10,818 bases of DNA. It comes from CAYLNM01 sp964385045 (GTDB lineage Bacteria > Planctomycetota > Phycisphaerae > Phycisphaerales > SM1A02). The notes beneath the pieces were generated by a model. It worked only from the letters and a program-made list of their open reading frames with translations. It had not been told where the DNA came from and ran no database searches. Positions 1-6,686 of the stretch are shown one piece after another. The first letter of the stretch is position 1. Each line of letters starts with the position of its first letter. The stretch lies in NCBI GenBank assembly GCA_964385045.1, contig CAYLNM010000142.1, forward strand, positions 1 to 10,818, written 5' to 3'. Both the position numbers and the translations under genes were made by a program.

Positions 1-214
1 CGCCCCGCCCGGCTCCTCCCGCCGCGGTCGCCCCGGCCGCGTCCGCGGGGGCCGCCCCGGGGCCCGTCCCGGCTCGCCGCCCGCGTCCCCGGGCGACCCC
101 GCCGAGACCGGACCCCCGCGCGGCCCGGTACCATCGCCCGCGGAGGATGCCGCACGGCTCGACGCCGCCACTCCGGCCGGCCGCCCCCGCTGACCTCCCA
201 CCCGGACCCCCCGC
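1..214. other. Upstream GC-rich region without a supported gene
   Basis: This stretch is almost entirely G and C with many CCGG/GGCC runs. I see no open frame with a plausible start that extends to the left edge. The only AT-containing spot of note is TACCAT at 129-134, which fits a loose TAnnnT -10 pattern and lies about 80 bases before the chosen phosphatase start, so it may be that gene's promoter; there is no recognisable -35 box. An ATG at 147 is preceded directly by GGAGG, with no spacer. The frame it opens is a proline/arginine-rich out-of-frame product typical of GC-rich DNA and runs into the phosphatase gene. Confidence 0.4.
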
Positions 215-2101
215 GTGCCCGACCCGACGTCCGACCCCGCCGACCCGGCGAGCCCCGGCCCGGAGCGGTCGGCCGCCGGCCCGCCGTGCGTCCCCCTCAC
301 CCGTCCCGCGGGCGGCCCCACCCCGAGCGCCGACGAGCCGCCCCTGCCCGGGATCCTCGACGGCGTCGGCATCCGCGTGGCGACGATCGACATCGGGTCC
401 AACAGCCTGCGGCTGATGGTGGCCGACGTCCGCGCCGACGGCAGCTACGAGCTGGTGGACGACGAGAAGGTCGTGACGCGACTCGGCCGGGGCACGAGCT
501 CGCGGGACGAGCTCGATCCCGACGCGATCGTCGAGACCGCGGCCGCGGTCCGCACCATGCGGCAGATCGCCGAGGGCCTCAACGTCACCCGCATCCGCGC
601 CGTGGCGACCTGCGCGGTGCGCGAGGCCCGCAACCGCGAGGACTTCCTCGCCCGCGTCCGCGACGAGGCGGGGCTCGAGGTCGAGGTCATCTCCGGCGAC
701 GACGAGGCCCGGTTCTCGCACGCGAGCGTCGATGCCGCCTTCGACCTCGGCGGCACCGACGTCGCGGTGGTCGACATCGGCGGCGGGAGCACCGAGATCC
801 TGCTCTGCAGCGCCGGCATCGTGAGCCAGGTCGCGTCGATGAGCGTCGGCGCGGTGCGGCTGACCGAGTCGGCCTCCGACCTGCCGCCCGACAAGCGGCT
901 GCCCCGCATGGAGCGGATCGTCCGCGAGCATCTGCGCACGCACCTCGGCCGCCCCCGCGTCGCCCCCACGGTCATGATCGGCACGGGCGGCACGTTCACC
1001 GCGATCGGAGCGATGGAGCGGATGCGGCGCGACGGTCCGGACGCCGACCCCGACCGCGCGAAGGTCAACCTGCGGGGCGAGCGGCTGCACCGGGCCGACG
1101 TACGGCGCCTGCTCGAGCAGCTCAACCGGATGACCGACCGCGAGCGGGCGTCGGTCCGCGGGCTCGGCGCGGACCGGGCCGACATCATCGTCGCGGGGGT
1201 CACGATCGCCGACACCGTGATGGACCGGCTCGACGTCAACGAGCTGCTCATCCACGACGGCGGCGTGCGGGACGGCGTGCTGCTGGAGATGGCGGCCGAG
1301 ATCGCCCCCCGTCCGCGGACCGAGCGGCACGGGATCAACGCCCGCCTCGGAGCGGCCCGCGACTTCGCCCGCCGCTGCAACCGCGACGTGGCCCACAGCC
1401 GGCAGGTCGAGCGACTGGCCCTGCGGATCTTCGACCAGCTCGCGACCGAGCCCGAGCTCGCGGCCGGCCGCGTCGCCCTCGGCGACATCGCGAGCCGCGA
1501 GCTGCTGCAGGCGGCCGCGATCCTGCACGACATCGGCTACTACATCAGCTACAAGCGGCACCACAAGCACAGCTACCACCTGATCATCCACAGCGGGCTC
1601 CCCGGCTTCCGGGCCCAGGAGCTCTCGGTGATCGCGGCCGTCGCCCGCTACCACCGGCGGGCGATGCCCAAGCTCAAGCACCCCGAGTTCAAGTCGCTGC
1701 GGCCGCGCCAGCGCACCGTGGTCCGCGAGCTCGCCGCGATCCTGCGGGTGGCGGTCGGCCTCGACCGGGCCCACTCGGCCAACGTCCGCGACGTGCGGCT
1801 CGGGCTCGACGACGGCCGGCTCGTCATCACCGCCATCGCCCCGCACCGACCCGAGGCCGAGCTCTGGGGCGGCACCCGCAAGAAGGAGCTGCTCGAGAAG
1901 GTCTTCGGGGTCGAGGTCGTGCTGCGGTGGCGCCCCCCCGAGGGCGGCGACCGCGAGGCGGCGGCCGCGGCCAACGGGGCGCCGGCGGCGGAAACGGACG
2001 GTGTCGACGGATGGAGCGGCGCCGACCGGACGGGCGCCGGCGGGACGAGCGGCGCCCCCCCCGTGCCCGCCACCGGGGCGGACGACGCGGGCCGCCCGTA
2101 G
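215..2101 (+). CDS. Ppx/GppA family phosphatase with C-terminal HD domain (exopolyphosphatase/pppGpp phosphohydrolase type)
   Basis: Family members hydrolyse terminal phosphate from polyphosphate or convert pppGpp to ppGpp in the cytoplasm. Seen in the 628-residue product: the phosphate-binding motif DIGSNSLRLMV (58-69), AVREARN (134-140) whose Glu137 matches the catalytic Glu of the family, VDIGGGSTEI (186-195) as second phosphate loop, and GTGGTFTAI (256-264). An HD-type helical domain follows at about 375-560, with His394, the HD pair at 438-439 in ILHDIGYY, and the His-rich stretch RHHKHSYH. This is the long Ppx architecture. The last ~50 residues are low-complexity Ala/Gly/Pro. The start is uncertain: GTG at 215 gives a 54-residue Pro-rich leader, while GTG at 377 would begin exactly at VATIDIGSNS. 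Neither has a clear Shine-Dalgarno sequence; 215 is kept because codon use upstream looks coding-like. Polyphosphatase and guanosine pentaphosphatase cannot be told apart from sequence alone. The dehydrogenase gene follows after 9 bp. Confidence 0.93.
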   Translation: MPDPTSDPADPASPGPERSAAGPPCVPLTRPAGGPTPSADEPPLPGILDGVGIRVATIDIGSNSLRLMVADVRADGSYELVDDEKVVTRLGRGTSSRDELDPDAIVETAAAVRTMRQIAEGLNVTRIRAVATCAVREARNREDFLARVRDEAGLEVEVISGDDEARFSHASVDAAFDLGGTDVAVVDIGGGSTEILLCSAGIVSQVASMSVGAVRLTESASDLPPDKRLPRMERIVREHLRTHLGRPRVAPTVMIGTGGTFTAIGAMERMRRDGPDADPDRAKVNLRGERLHRADVRRLLEQLNRMTDRERASVRGLGADRADIIVAGVTIADTVMDRLDVNELLIHDGGVRDGVLLEMAAEIAPRPRTERHGINARLGAARDFARRCNRDVAHSRQVERLALRIFDQLATEPELAAGRVALGDIASRELLQAAAILHDIGYYISYKRHHKHSYHLIIHSGLPGFRAQELSVIAAVARYHRRAMPKLKHPEFKSLRPRQRTVVRELAAILRVAVGLDRAHSANVRDVRLGLDDGRLVITAIAPHRPEAELWGGTRKKELLEKVFGVEVVLRWRPPEGGDREAAAAANGAPAAETDGVDGWSGADRTGAGGTSGAPPVPATGADDAGRP

Positions 2102-2104
2102 ACT
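2099..2104 (+). promoter_or_regulatory. Possible -10 box for leaderless transcription of the dehydrogenase gene
   Basis: TAGACT overlaps the phosphatase stop codon and ends six bases before the ATG at 2111. In high-GC bacteria a TAnnnT box at this distance often marks a leaderless transcript whose first base is the start codon, and this gene lacks a Shine-Dalgarno sequence. No -35 box is visible and the match may be chance, because the TAG is also the stop codon. Confidence 0.25.
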
Positions 2105-2110
2105 CCGCCC

Positions 2111-3061
2111 ATGTCCGCGCTCCCCTCGCCCGCCACCGTGGCGTGGATCGGCACCGGGGTGATGGGCCGGCCGATGGCCGGTCACCTCCTCGACGCCGGA
2201 CACCGCCTCGTCGTCACCACCCGCACTCGCGCCAAGGCCGAGCCGCTGCTCGCCCGCGGCGCCCGCTGGGCCGCGACCCCGGCCGAGGCCGCCGACGGCG
2301 CCGACGTCGCGATGTCGATCGTCGGCATGCCGGAGGACGTGGAGGCGGTGCACCTCGGAGCGGACGGGACCCTGTCCGCCGCCCGTCCGCCGCGGATCGT
2401 CGTCGACCTCACGACCAGCCGCCCGAGCCTCGCCGCGTTCGTGGCGGAGGCGGCCCTCTCGCGGGGCGTGTCCGCGGTGGACGCCCCCGTCAGCGGCGGC
2501 GACGTGGGGGCCCGCGACGGCACGCTGAGCATCATGGTCGGCGGCGAGGTGGACGCGGTGGCATCGGTACGGCCGCTGCTCGAGACCTTCGGCCGCACGA
2601 TCGTGCACCACGGGCCGCCCGGCGCGGGCCAGCACGCCAAGATGGTCAACCAGATCCTCATCGCCTCGACCATGATCGGGGCGTGCGAGGGACTGCTGTA
2701 CGCCCGCCGCACCGGCCTTGACCCCCTGAAGGTCATCGAGTCGGTCTCGGTCGGAGCGGCCGGCTCGTGGACGATCTCGAACCTCGGCCCGCGAATGCTG
2801 CGCCGGGACTTCGACCCCGGCTTCTTCGTGGAGCACTTCCTGAAGGACCTCGGGATCGCGCTGGAGGAGGCCTCCCGCCACCGGCTGGCCCTGCCCGGGC
2901 TCGCCCTCGCGCGGCAGCTCTACGAGGCGGTGCGGGCGAGCGGGCACGAGCGGCTCGGCACGCAGGCGCTGCTGCTGGCCCTCGAGCGGCTGAACGCGAT
3001 GGACGGCCCCGACGCGCCGGTGCCGGCCCCGCCCCCGCCCGCGGCGACGGCCGGCCCCTGA
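2111..3061 (+). CDS. NAD(P)-dependent beta-hydroxyacid dehydrogenase (3-hydroxyisobutyrate dehydrogenase family)
   Basis: Family enzymes oxidise beta-hydroxyacids (3-hydroxyisobutyrate, tartronate semialdehyde, 6-phosphogluconate relatives) or reduce succinic/glyoxylic semialdehydes with NAD(P). The 316-residue product has an N-terminal Rossmann fold with GTGVMG at 14-19, the substrate-loop motif DAPVSGGDVGA at 124-134, and GAGQHAKMVNQ at 171-181, where Lys177 is the expected catalytic lysine. KDL at 245-247 fits the conserved C-terminal helical-domain lysine/aspartate. Length is slightly above the usual ~290-300 because of a Pro/Ala-rich end. The substrate cannot be named from the sequence. 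The ATG at 2111 has no Shine-Dalgarno sequence; GTG at 2138 is the other possible start. The gene lies 9 bp after the phosphatase stop and probably shares its transcript, although a TAGACT box just upstream could allow separate leaderless transcription. Confidence 0.93.
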   Translation: MSALPSPATVAWIGTGVMGRPMAGHLLDAGHRLVVTTRTRAKAEPLLARGARWAATPAEAADGADVAMSIVGMPEDVEAVHLGADGTLSAARPPRIVVDLTTSRPSLAAFVAEAALSRGVSAVDAPVSGGDVGARDGTLSIMVGGEVDAVASVRPLLETFGRTIVHHGPPGAGQHAKMVNQILIASTMIGACEGLLYARRTGLDPLKVIESVSVGAAGSWTISNLGPRMLRRDFDPGFFVEHFLKDLGIALEEASRHRLALPGLALARQLYEAVRASGHERLGTQALLLALERLNAMDGPDAPVPAPPPPAATAGP

Positions 3062-3116
3062 CGCGGTCCGCGGCGCCGCGGACCGCGACCCCGGGGCTCC
3101 GCTTGCCGGAGCCCCG
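3062..3116 (+). terminator. Tandem hairpins after the dehydrogenase gene, likely transcription terminator
   Basis: Directly after the TGA lies a perfect 26-nt palindrome (3062-3087), arms CGCGGTCCGCGGC and its complement. A second hairpin follows five bases later: a 10-bp stem, CGGGGCTCCG (3092-3101) pairing with 3107-3116, around a CTTGC loop. Neither is followed by a U-rich tract, so this is not a textbook intrinsic terminator, but position and stability favour transcription termination or mRNA 3'-end protection. The first hairpin is symmetric and could work in both directions. Confidence 0.6.
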
Positions 3117-3182
3117 CGGGGCGCCCAAGATGACGCCACGGGCGGCGACCCCTCGCCGGGACCGCCCCTCGGGAATGCCGAC

Positions 3183-3686
3183 ATGGCCGTGCACATGGAG
3201 CTCTCGCGCATCTTCATCCGCGAGATGACCGACATGCAGATCATCGAGCTGACCGAGGTGGACGGCTCGCGATCCTTCCCGATCGTGATCGGGCTGCCCG
3301 AGGCCTTCGCGATCGAGCGCCGCCTCAAGGGTCAGCCGATCCCGCGGCCGCAGACCCACGATCTCTGCGCCAGCATCATCCGCGAGCTCGGCGGCGAGCT
3401 GGTGTCGATCCGCATCAACGACCTGTCGAACGGCACCTTCTACGCCCGGCTCGTCGTGCGCACCGGCGACGGCGAGATCGAGATCGACAGCCGCCCGAGC
3501 GACGCGATCGCCCTCGGGGTCGCCGAGCAGGTGCCGATCTACGTCGAGGAGGAGGTCCTCGAGTCGGCCCGGCAGCCGAGCGAGGCGCCGCCCTTCGCCA
3601 TCGACCCGGACGACGAGGACGACGAGGAGGGGGACGAGGACGAGGACGAGGGCAAGCCGGGCTCCGGCGGCCTGCACTGGGACTGA
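3183..3686 (+). CDS. Bifunctional nuclease family protein (DUF151/BFN domain)
   Basis: The 167-residue product matches the BFN/DUF151 family, whose plant founder was reported to have both DNase and RNase activity; the role in bacteria is poorly defined. Residues 4-125 form the domain: MELSRI at the start, EVDGSRSFPIVIG (25-37), EAFAIERRLKG (40-50), RPQTHDL (55-61), and the closing segment IDSRPSDAIALGV (101-113) with the conserved Arg-Pro-Ser-Asp-Ala. The family resemblance is clear and the planctomycete flavour is an inference. Residues 140-157 are almost all Asp/Glu, followed by a short KPGSGGLHWD end. ATG 3183 was chosen because it keeps MAVHMELS; ATG 3195 is an alternative. There is no strong Shine-Dalgarno sequence. 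The gene sits between the hairpins ending at 3116 and another hairpin after its stop, so it is probably transcribed alone, but I could not find its promoter. Confidence 0.92.
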   Translation: MAVHMELSRIFIREMTDMQIIELTEVDGSRSFPIVIGLPEAFAIERRLKGQPIPRPQTHDLCASIIRELGGELVSIRINDLSNGTFYARLVVRTGDGEIEIDSRPSDAIALGVAEQVPIYVEEEVLESARQPSEAPPFAIDPDDEDDEEGDEDEDEGKPGSGGLHWD

Positions 3687-3697
3687 GCTCGGCCCGA

Positions 3698-3719
3698 CGT
3701 CCGCGCCCGCGGCGCGACG
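3698..3719 (+). terminator. Hairpin after the bifunctional nuclease gene
   Basis: CGT-c-CGCGCC pairs with GGCGCG-ACG around a CGC loop, a 9-bp stem with one bulged C, starting 12 bases after the TGA at 3686. There is no U tract. It could end transcription of the nuclease gene before truD. Confidence 0.4.
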
Positions 3720-3772
3720 ACCACCCGATCACGCCGAGCACGCGACGTTCGACGCCGCCTGCGTCCGTCGCC

Positions 3773-3778
3773 TAGCCT
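3773..3778 (+). promoter_or_regulatory. Weak candidate -10 box upstream of truD
   Basis: TAGCCT fits TAnnnT and lies in the most AT-tolerant part of the 156-bp gap before truD. A TTCGAC at 3748-3753 is 19 bases upstream and could be a poor -35. The 5' leader would be about 60 bases. The match is weak. Confidence 0.2.
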
Positions 3779-3842
3779 GCCTGCGCCCGGAGCCGCGTCG
3801 CGCGTCGGCTCCGTCGCTCCCTTGCCCGAGCCGGCTGGTGCC

Positions 3843-5168
3843 ATGCCCGACGACGATCGCCCCTCCCCGCTGCCCCGCCACCACCTCACGGACGCCCGCG
3901 GCACCGGCGGCCGGCTGAAGGTCCGGCCCGAGGACTTCGTGGTCGAGGAGATCCCGGCCTACGAGCCGTGCGGCGAGGGCGAGCACCTGTACCTCGGCAT
4001 CCAGAAGACGGGCGTCTCGCACGGCGAGCTGCTGCGGGTCCTCGAGCGGCACTTCGAGGTCTCGCCCAAGCAGATCGGCTACGCGGGGATGAAGGACAAG
4101 CACGCGGTCACGCGGCAGATGATCAGCGTGCACCTGCCCGACGACCCGCGCGAGGTCCAGCCGGACCACGAGCGGATCGCGGTCCTCTGGGCCGCGCGGC
4201 ACCGCAACAAGCTCCGCCGCGGCCACCTGCGCGGCAACCGCTTCTCGATCCGCATCCGGGACGTGGAGCCGGTGCACGCCCCGACCGCCCTGCGGGTCCT
4301 GCGCGAGCTCGAGCAGCGCGGCATGCCGGGCTGGTACGGCGAGCAGCGGTTCGGCTACCGGCTCAACAACCAGGTCCTCGGCGCCATGCTCCTGCGCCGC
4401 GAGCACGAGGCCGCCTGCCGCGAGCTCTGCGGCTCCGAGGGCTCCTGGTTCCCGGAGTACCAGCGGGAGCGCCGCGAGGCGTTCGACGCCGGGCGCTATG
4501 CCGAGGCCGCCGAGCAGTGGACGCCGGCGGACCGGGCCGAGCTGATCGTCTGCCGGGCTCTCGCCCGCGGGGCCGGATGGGAGGAGGCGATCCGCGGCAT
4601 CGGCTCGGTGACGCTCTCGTTCTGGACCAGCGCCCTCGCGTCCGCCGCCTTCAACCGCGTGCTCGACGAGCGACTCGACGCCGGCACCGCCGAGCGACTG
4701 GTCGAGGGCGACCTCGCGTGGAAGCACGACAGCCGCGCGGTGTTCGCGGTCGGCCCGGCGGAGCTCGCCGACCCGGACGTGCTGCGGCATCGGTACGACG
4801 CCTTCGAGATCAGCCCGAGCGGCCCGCTGTGGGGCCGGGGCATGACCGAGGCGTTCGGCGCCGTGGACGCGATGGAGCGGGGGGCGCTGGACGCCTTCGG
4901 GGCGACCCCCGAGCTGCTGGCGACCGGACCGTGGCGGCCGGACGGCAGCCGCCGGCCCTTCCGCGACGTGCTCGAGCATCCGGACGTCGAGGGCGGGTTC
5001 GACGACCACGGGCCCTACGTTCGCTGCGTCTTCGACCTCCGGCGCGGCATGTACGCGACGATGGTGCTCCGAGAGATCATGCGGCCGGACGAGGCGCGCG
5101 AGGCCCCGGCCGACGGGGCTCCGGCCGACGGCGGTCCCGCCGCGGTCGCGGCCGACGACGCCGACTGA
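3843..5168 (+). CDS. truD: tRNA pseudouridine(13) synthase TruD
   Basis: TruD isomerises U13 of certain tRNAs to pseudouridine. The 441-residue product has the N-terminal motif LKVRPEDFVVEEI (25-37), the catalytic motif GYAGMKDKHAVTRQ (79-92) with Asp85 as the nucleophile, and RNKLRRGHLRGNRFSIRI (121-138). WYGEQRFGY (164-172) follows, and after it the TRUD insertion domain. The catalytic fold resumes with ISPSGPLWGRGM (323-334) and ends with LRRGMYATMVLREIM (399-413). E. coli TruD is about 350 residues; the excess here lies in the insertion region and a 25-residue Ala/Asp/Gly-rich tail. ATG 3843 is preferred over the in-frame TTG at 3822; neither has a strong Shine-Dalgarno sequence. The gene converges on the HAD hydrolase with 51 bp between stop codons. 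TruD is patchily distributed in bacteria, so its presence is a lineage marker. Confidence 0.96.
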   Translation: MPDDDRPSPLPRHHLTDARGTGGRLKVRPEDFVVEEIPAYEPCGEGEHLYLGIQKTGVSHGELLRVLERHFEVSPKQIGYAGMKDKHAVTRQMISVHLPDDPREVQPDHERIAVLWAARHRNKLRRGHLRGNRFSIRIRDVEPVHAPTALRVLRELEQRGMPGWYGEQRFGYRLNNQVLGAMLLRREHEAACRELCGSEGSWFPEYQRERREAFDAGRYAEAAEQWTPADRAELIVCRALARGAGWEEAIRGIGSVTLSFWTSALASAAFNRVLDERLDAGTAERLVEGDLAWKHDSRAVFAVGPAELADPDVLRHRYDAFEISPSGPLWGRGMTEAFGAVDAMERGALDAFGATPELLATGPWRPDGSRRPFRDVLEHPDVEGGFDDHGPYVRCVFDLRRGMYATMVLREIMRPDEAREAPADGAPADGGPAAVAADDAD

Positions 5169-5219
5169 TCCCGACGCCCGCCGCGGGCACCCCGGAGGGA
5201 CGATCGCCCGGCGGCACGA
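5169..5219. other. Convergent spacer between truD and the HAD gene
   Basis: This is 51 bp between two converging stop codons. It contains GCCCG (5176-5180) and CGGGC (5184-5188), a short 5-bp hairpin. GATCG at 5202-5206 can pair with CGATC at 5217-5221 across the HAD stop codon. These could serve as a weak two-way terminator; there is no poly-T or poly-A tract. Confidence 0.3.
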
Positions 5220-5855
5220 TCACGCGCCCGCGAGCGCCTCCAGCGTCCGCCGCACCGCCGCCGGTGGATCGTCCTGCGGGTCGATCTCGACCGCGTGCCA
5301 GCCGCGGGCGCGGGCGGCGGCCACGTTGGGCGGGGTGTCGTCGAAGAACGCGATCGGGCCGTCACCCGGCGGCAGCACCGCCTCCGCCGCCTCGTACATG
5401 GCCGATCGCGGCTTGCACGAGCCCACGAGGTGCGAGCCGATGCGGTGCTCGAGGGCGGCGAACGCCGGGAACGCCGGCATCTGCGCCCAGTGCATCGCGC
5501 AGGTGTTGCTCAGGGCGACGGTCGGCACGCCGGCGTCCCGCAGGCCGCCCACGAGCTCGAGGGCTCCGGCGTACTCGCCGAGGATCCACGCGCGGTGCAC
5601 CCGCTCGATCTCGTCCCGGTCGTAGCCGCCGCCCGAGCGCTCGGCGAGCGCGGCGGCGAAGCCCTCGAAGGGCAGCGTCCCGGACTGGTAGCGGTCGACG
5701 AGGTCGACCACGCCGTCGCCGGTCATGCGATCGATGGCCTCGGGCCGCACCGGCACGCCGGCCACCCGGCAGCCCTCCTCCCACGTGCGGCAGATGCGGA
5801 GCACCACGCCGCCGAGGTCGAGCACCACGCCCCGCACCCGTCCCGAATCGATCAT
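5220..5855 (-). CDS. HAD superfamily (subfamily IA) hydrolase
   Basis: Such enzymes are usually phosphatases acting on small phosphorylated metabolites via an aspartyl-phosphate. The 211-residue product has motif I VLDLGGVVL (11-19) with nucleophile Asp13, a helical cap at about 22-95, motif II ALSNT (114-118) with Ser116, motif III CKPR (147-150) with Lys148, and motif IV FFDDTPPNV (170-178) with Asp172/Asp173. The second motif I acid is Gly15 rather than Asp, as in the DLGNV/DLGGV subgroup that includes E. coli YihX (glucose-1-phosphate phosphatase), so this is a subgroup trait rather than decay. The substrate is unknown. The start is ATG 5855, supported by GGAGG on the minus strand (complement of 5864-5868) eight bases upstream. 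It is the last gene of the leftward tatC-tadA cluster, separated from tadA by 178 bp that may carry its own signals. Confidence 0.9.
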   Translation of the reverse strand: MIDSGRVRGVVLDLGGVVLRICRTWEEGCRVAGVPVRPEAIDRMTGDGVVDLVDRYQSGTLPFEGFAAALAERSGGGYDRDEIERVHRAWILGEYAGALELVGGLRDAGVPTVALSNTCAMHWAQMPAFPAFAALEHRIGSHLVGSCKPRSAMYEAAEAVLPPGDGPIAFFDDTPPNVAAARARGWHAVEIDPQDDPPAAVRRTLEALAGA

Positions 5856-5954
5856 CGCGCCCGCCTCCCGCCGCCCGCGGCATGGTCCGCCGCCCGGGCG
5901 GGGAGGATAGCGACGGCGCCCGCGGGCCGGCGGCCGGGCGGACGTGGCTGCGGC

Positions 5955-6000
5955 GGAGTCCGGGCCGGAGTCCGGGCCGGGACTCGGATCACGACTCGGG
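5955..6000. repeat. Tandem and inverted repeat in the tadA-HAD gap
   Basis: GGAGTCCGGGCC occurs twice in tandem (5955-5966, 5967-5978). The second copy continues into an inverted arrangement, GAGTCC (5968-5973) with GGACTC (5980-5985) around GGGCCG. A related GACTCGG lies at 5981-5987 and ACTCGGG at 5994-6000. The block is 33-79 bases downstream of the tadA stop on the minus strand, so it may act as an attenuator or terminator within the cluster. There is no T tract. Confidence 0.5.
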
Positions 6001-6033
6001 CCGGGACGATCGGACGAGCCGGCCGGGAGCGGA

Positions 6034-6642
6034 TCAGTGCCCGCCGCAGCCGCACCCGCCGCCGGGGCCGGCGGCACGGCGCCCGGCCTCGGCCTTGCGC
6101 CGGGCCTTGTTCTCCTTGCGCCGCCGGCGGAAGAACTCCCGCAGCAGGTCCCCGCACTCGTCGGCCAGCACGCCGCCGACGACGTCCACGCGGTGGTTCA
6201 GCCGCCGGTCGGTCGGGATCTCGTAGAGCGTGTCGCACGCGCCGGCCTTGGGGTCGGTCGCGCCGTAGACGACGCGCCCGAGCCGGGCGTTCACCATCGC
6301 CCCCGCGCACATCGGGCACGGCTCGAGCGTCACCGCCAGCGAGCAGTCGTTCAGTCGCCACTCGCGGAGCTCGCGTCCGGCTCGGCTCATCGCGATGAGC
6401 TCGGCGTGAGCCGTGGGGTCGTCCGTCGCCTCGCGCAGGTTCCACCCCTCCGCGACGACCTCGGTGCCGCGGTAGATCACCGCGCCCACCGGGACCTCGC
6501 CCTCGTCCGCCGCCCGCCGGGCGAGGTCCATCGCCCGCCGCATCATGCGGAGGTCGACGTCGCTCGGCGAGTTCGGCGCCCCGGCGCGTCGCGGGCGCCC
6601 GCGGACGGCCGTCGTCGGTCTGGGGACATTGATCGTGGCCAT
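6034..6642 (-). CDS. tadA: tRNA adenosine(34) deaminase TadA
   Basis: TadA deaminates adenosine 34 of tRNA-Arg(ACG) to inosine, allowing one anticodon to read CGU, CGC and CGA. The 202-residue product shows the cytidine/deoxycytidylate deaminase zinc site: HAE at 79-81 (His79 ligand, Glu81 proton shuttle) and PCPMC at 108-112 (Cys109 and Cys112 ligands). EVPVGAVI (49-56), GWNLREATDDPTAHAE (66-81) and the ACDTLYEIPTD segment (135-145) are typical of TadA. The usual length is ~150-170. The excess is a ~28-residue basic N-terminus and a C-terminus rich in Arg/Lys that ends GGGCGCGGH, with two extra Cys and a His. The start is ATG 6642, supported by GGAGG on the minus strand (complement of 6647-6651) four bases upstream. 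It lies 44 bp after tatC and is probably cotranscribed. Confidence 0.96.
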   Translation of the reverse strand: MATINVPRPTTAVRGRPRRAGAPNSPSDVDLRMMRRAMDLARRAADEGEVPVGAVIYRGTEVVAEGWNLREATDDPTAHAELIAMSRAGRELREWRLNDCSLAVTLEPCPMCAGAMVNARLGRVVYGATDPKAGACDTLYEIPTDRRLNHRVDVVGGVLADECGDLLREFFRRRRKENKARRKAEAGRRAAGPGGGCGCGGH

Positions 6643-6686
6643 GAGCCCTCCGGCCACGCGGCGGAGCCACGACCAGGGGCCGCCGC

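Noticed and set aside
147..416. 89-residue frame starting at ATG 147 with adjacent GGAGG
   Set aside because: There is no spacer between GGAGG and ATG, the product is Pro/Arg/Ser low complexity, and it overlaps the phosphatase P-loop region in another frame.
286..2721. Long open frame overlapping the phosphatase and dehydrogenase genes in another frame
   Set aside because: The product is Arg/Pro/Ala-rich with no domain; it is a GC-driven shadow of two genes with clear family motifs.
3729..5009. 426-residue leftward frame opposite truD
   Set aside because: Antisense shadow of truD; composition is Arg/Ala/Leu/Val-rich with no recognisable domain, while truD has its full set of catalytic motifs.
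5220..5855. HAD protein as catalytically dead because the second motif I Asp is Gly
   Set aside because: The DLGGV/DLGNV form is normal in an active HAD-IA subgroup, and the nucleophile Asp, Ser, Lys and motif IV Asp residues are all present.
5295..6398. Rightward frame opposite the HAD and tadA genes
   Set aside because: No domain, Arg/Gly-rich; both genes on the other strand have catalytic motifs and ribosome-binding sites.
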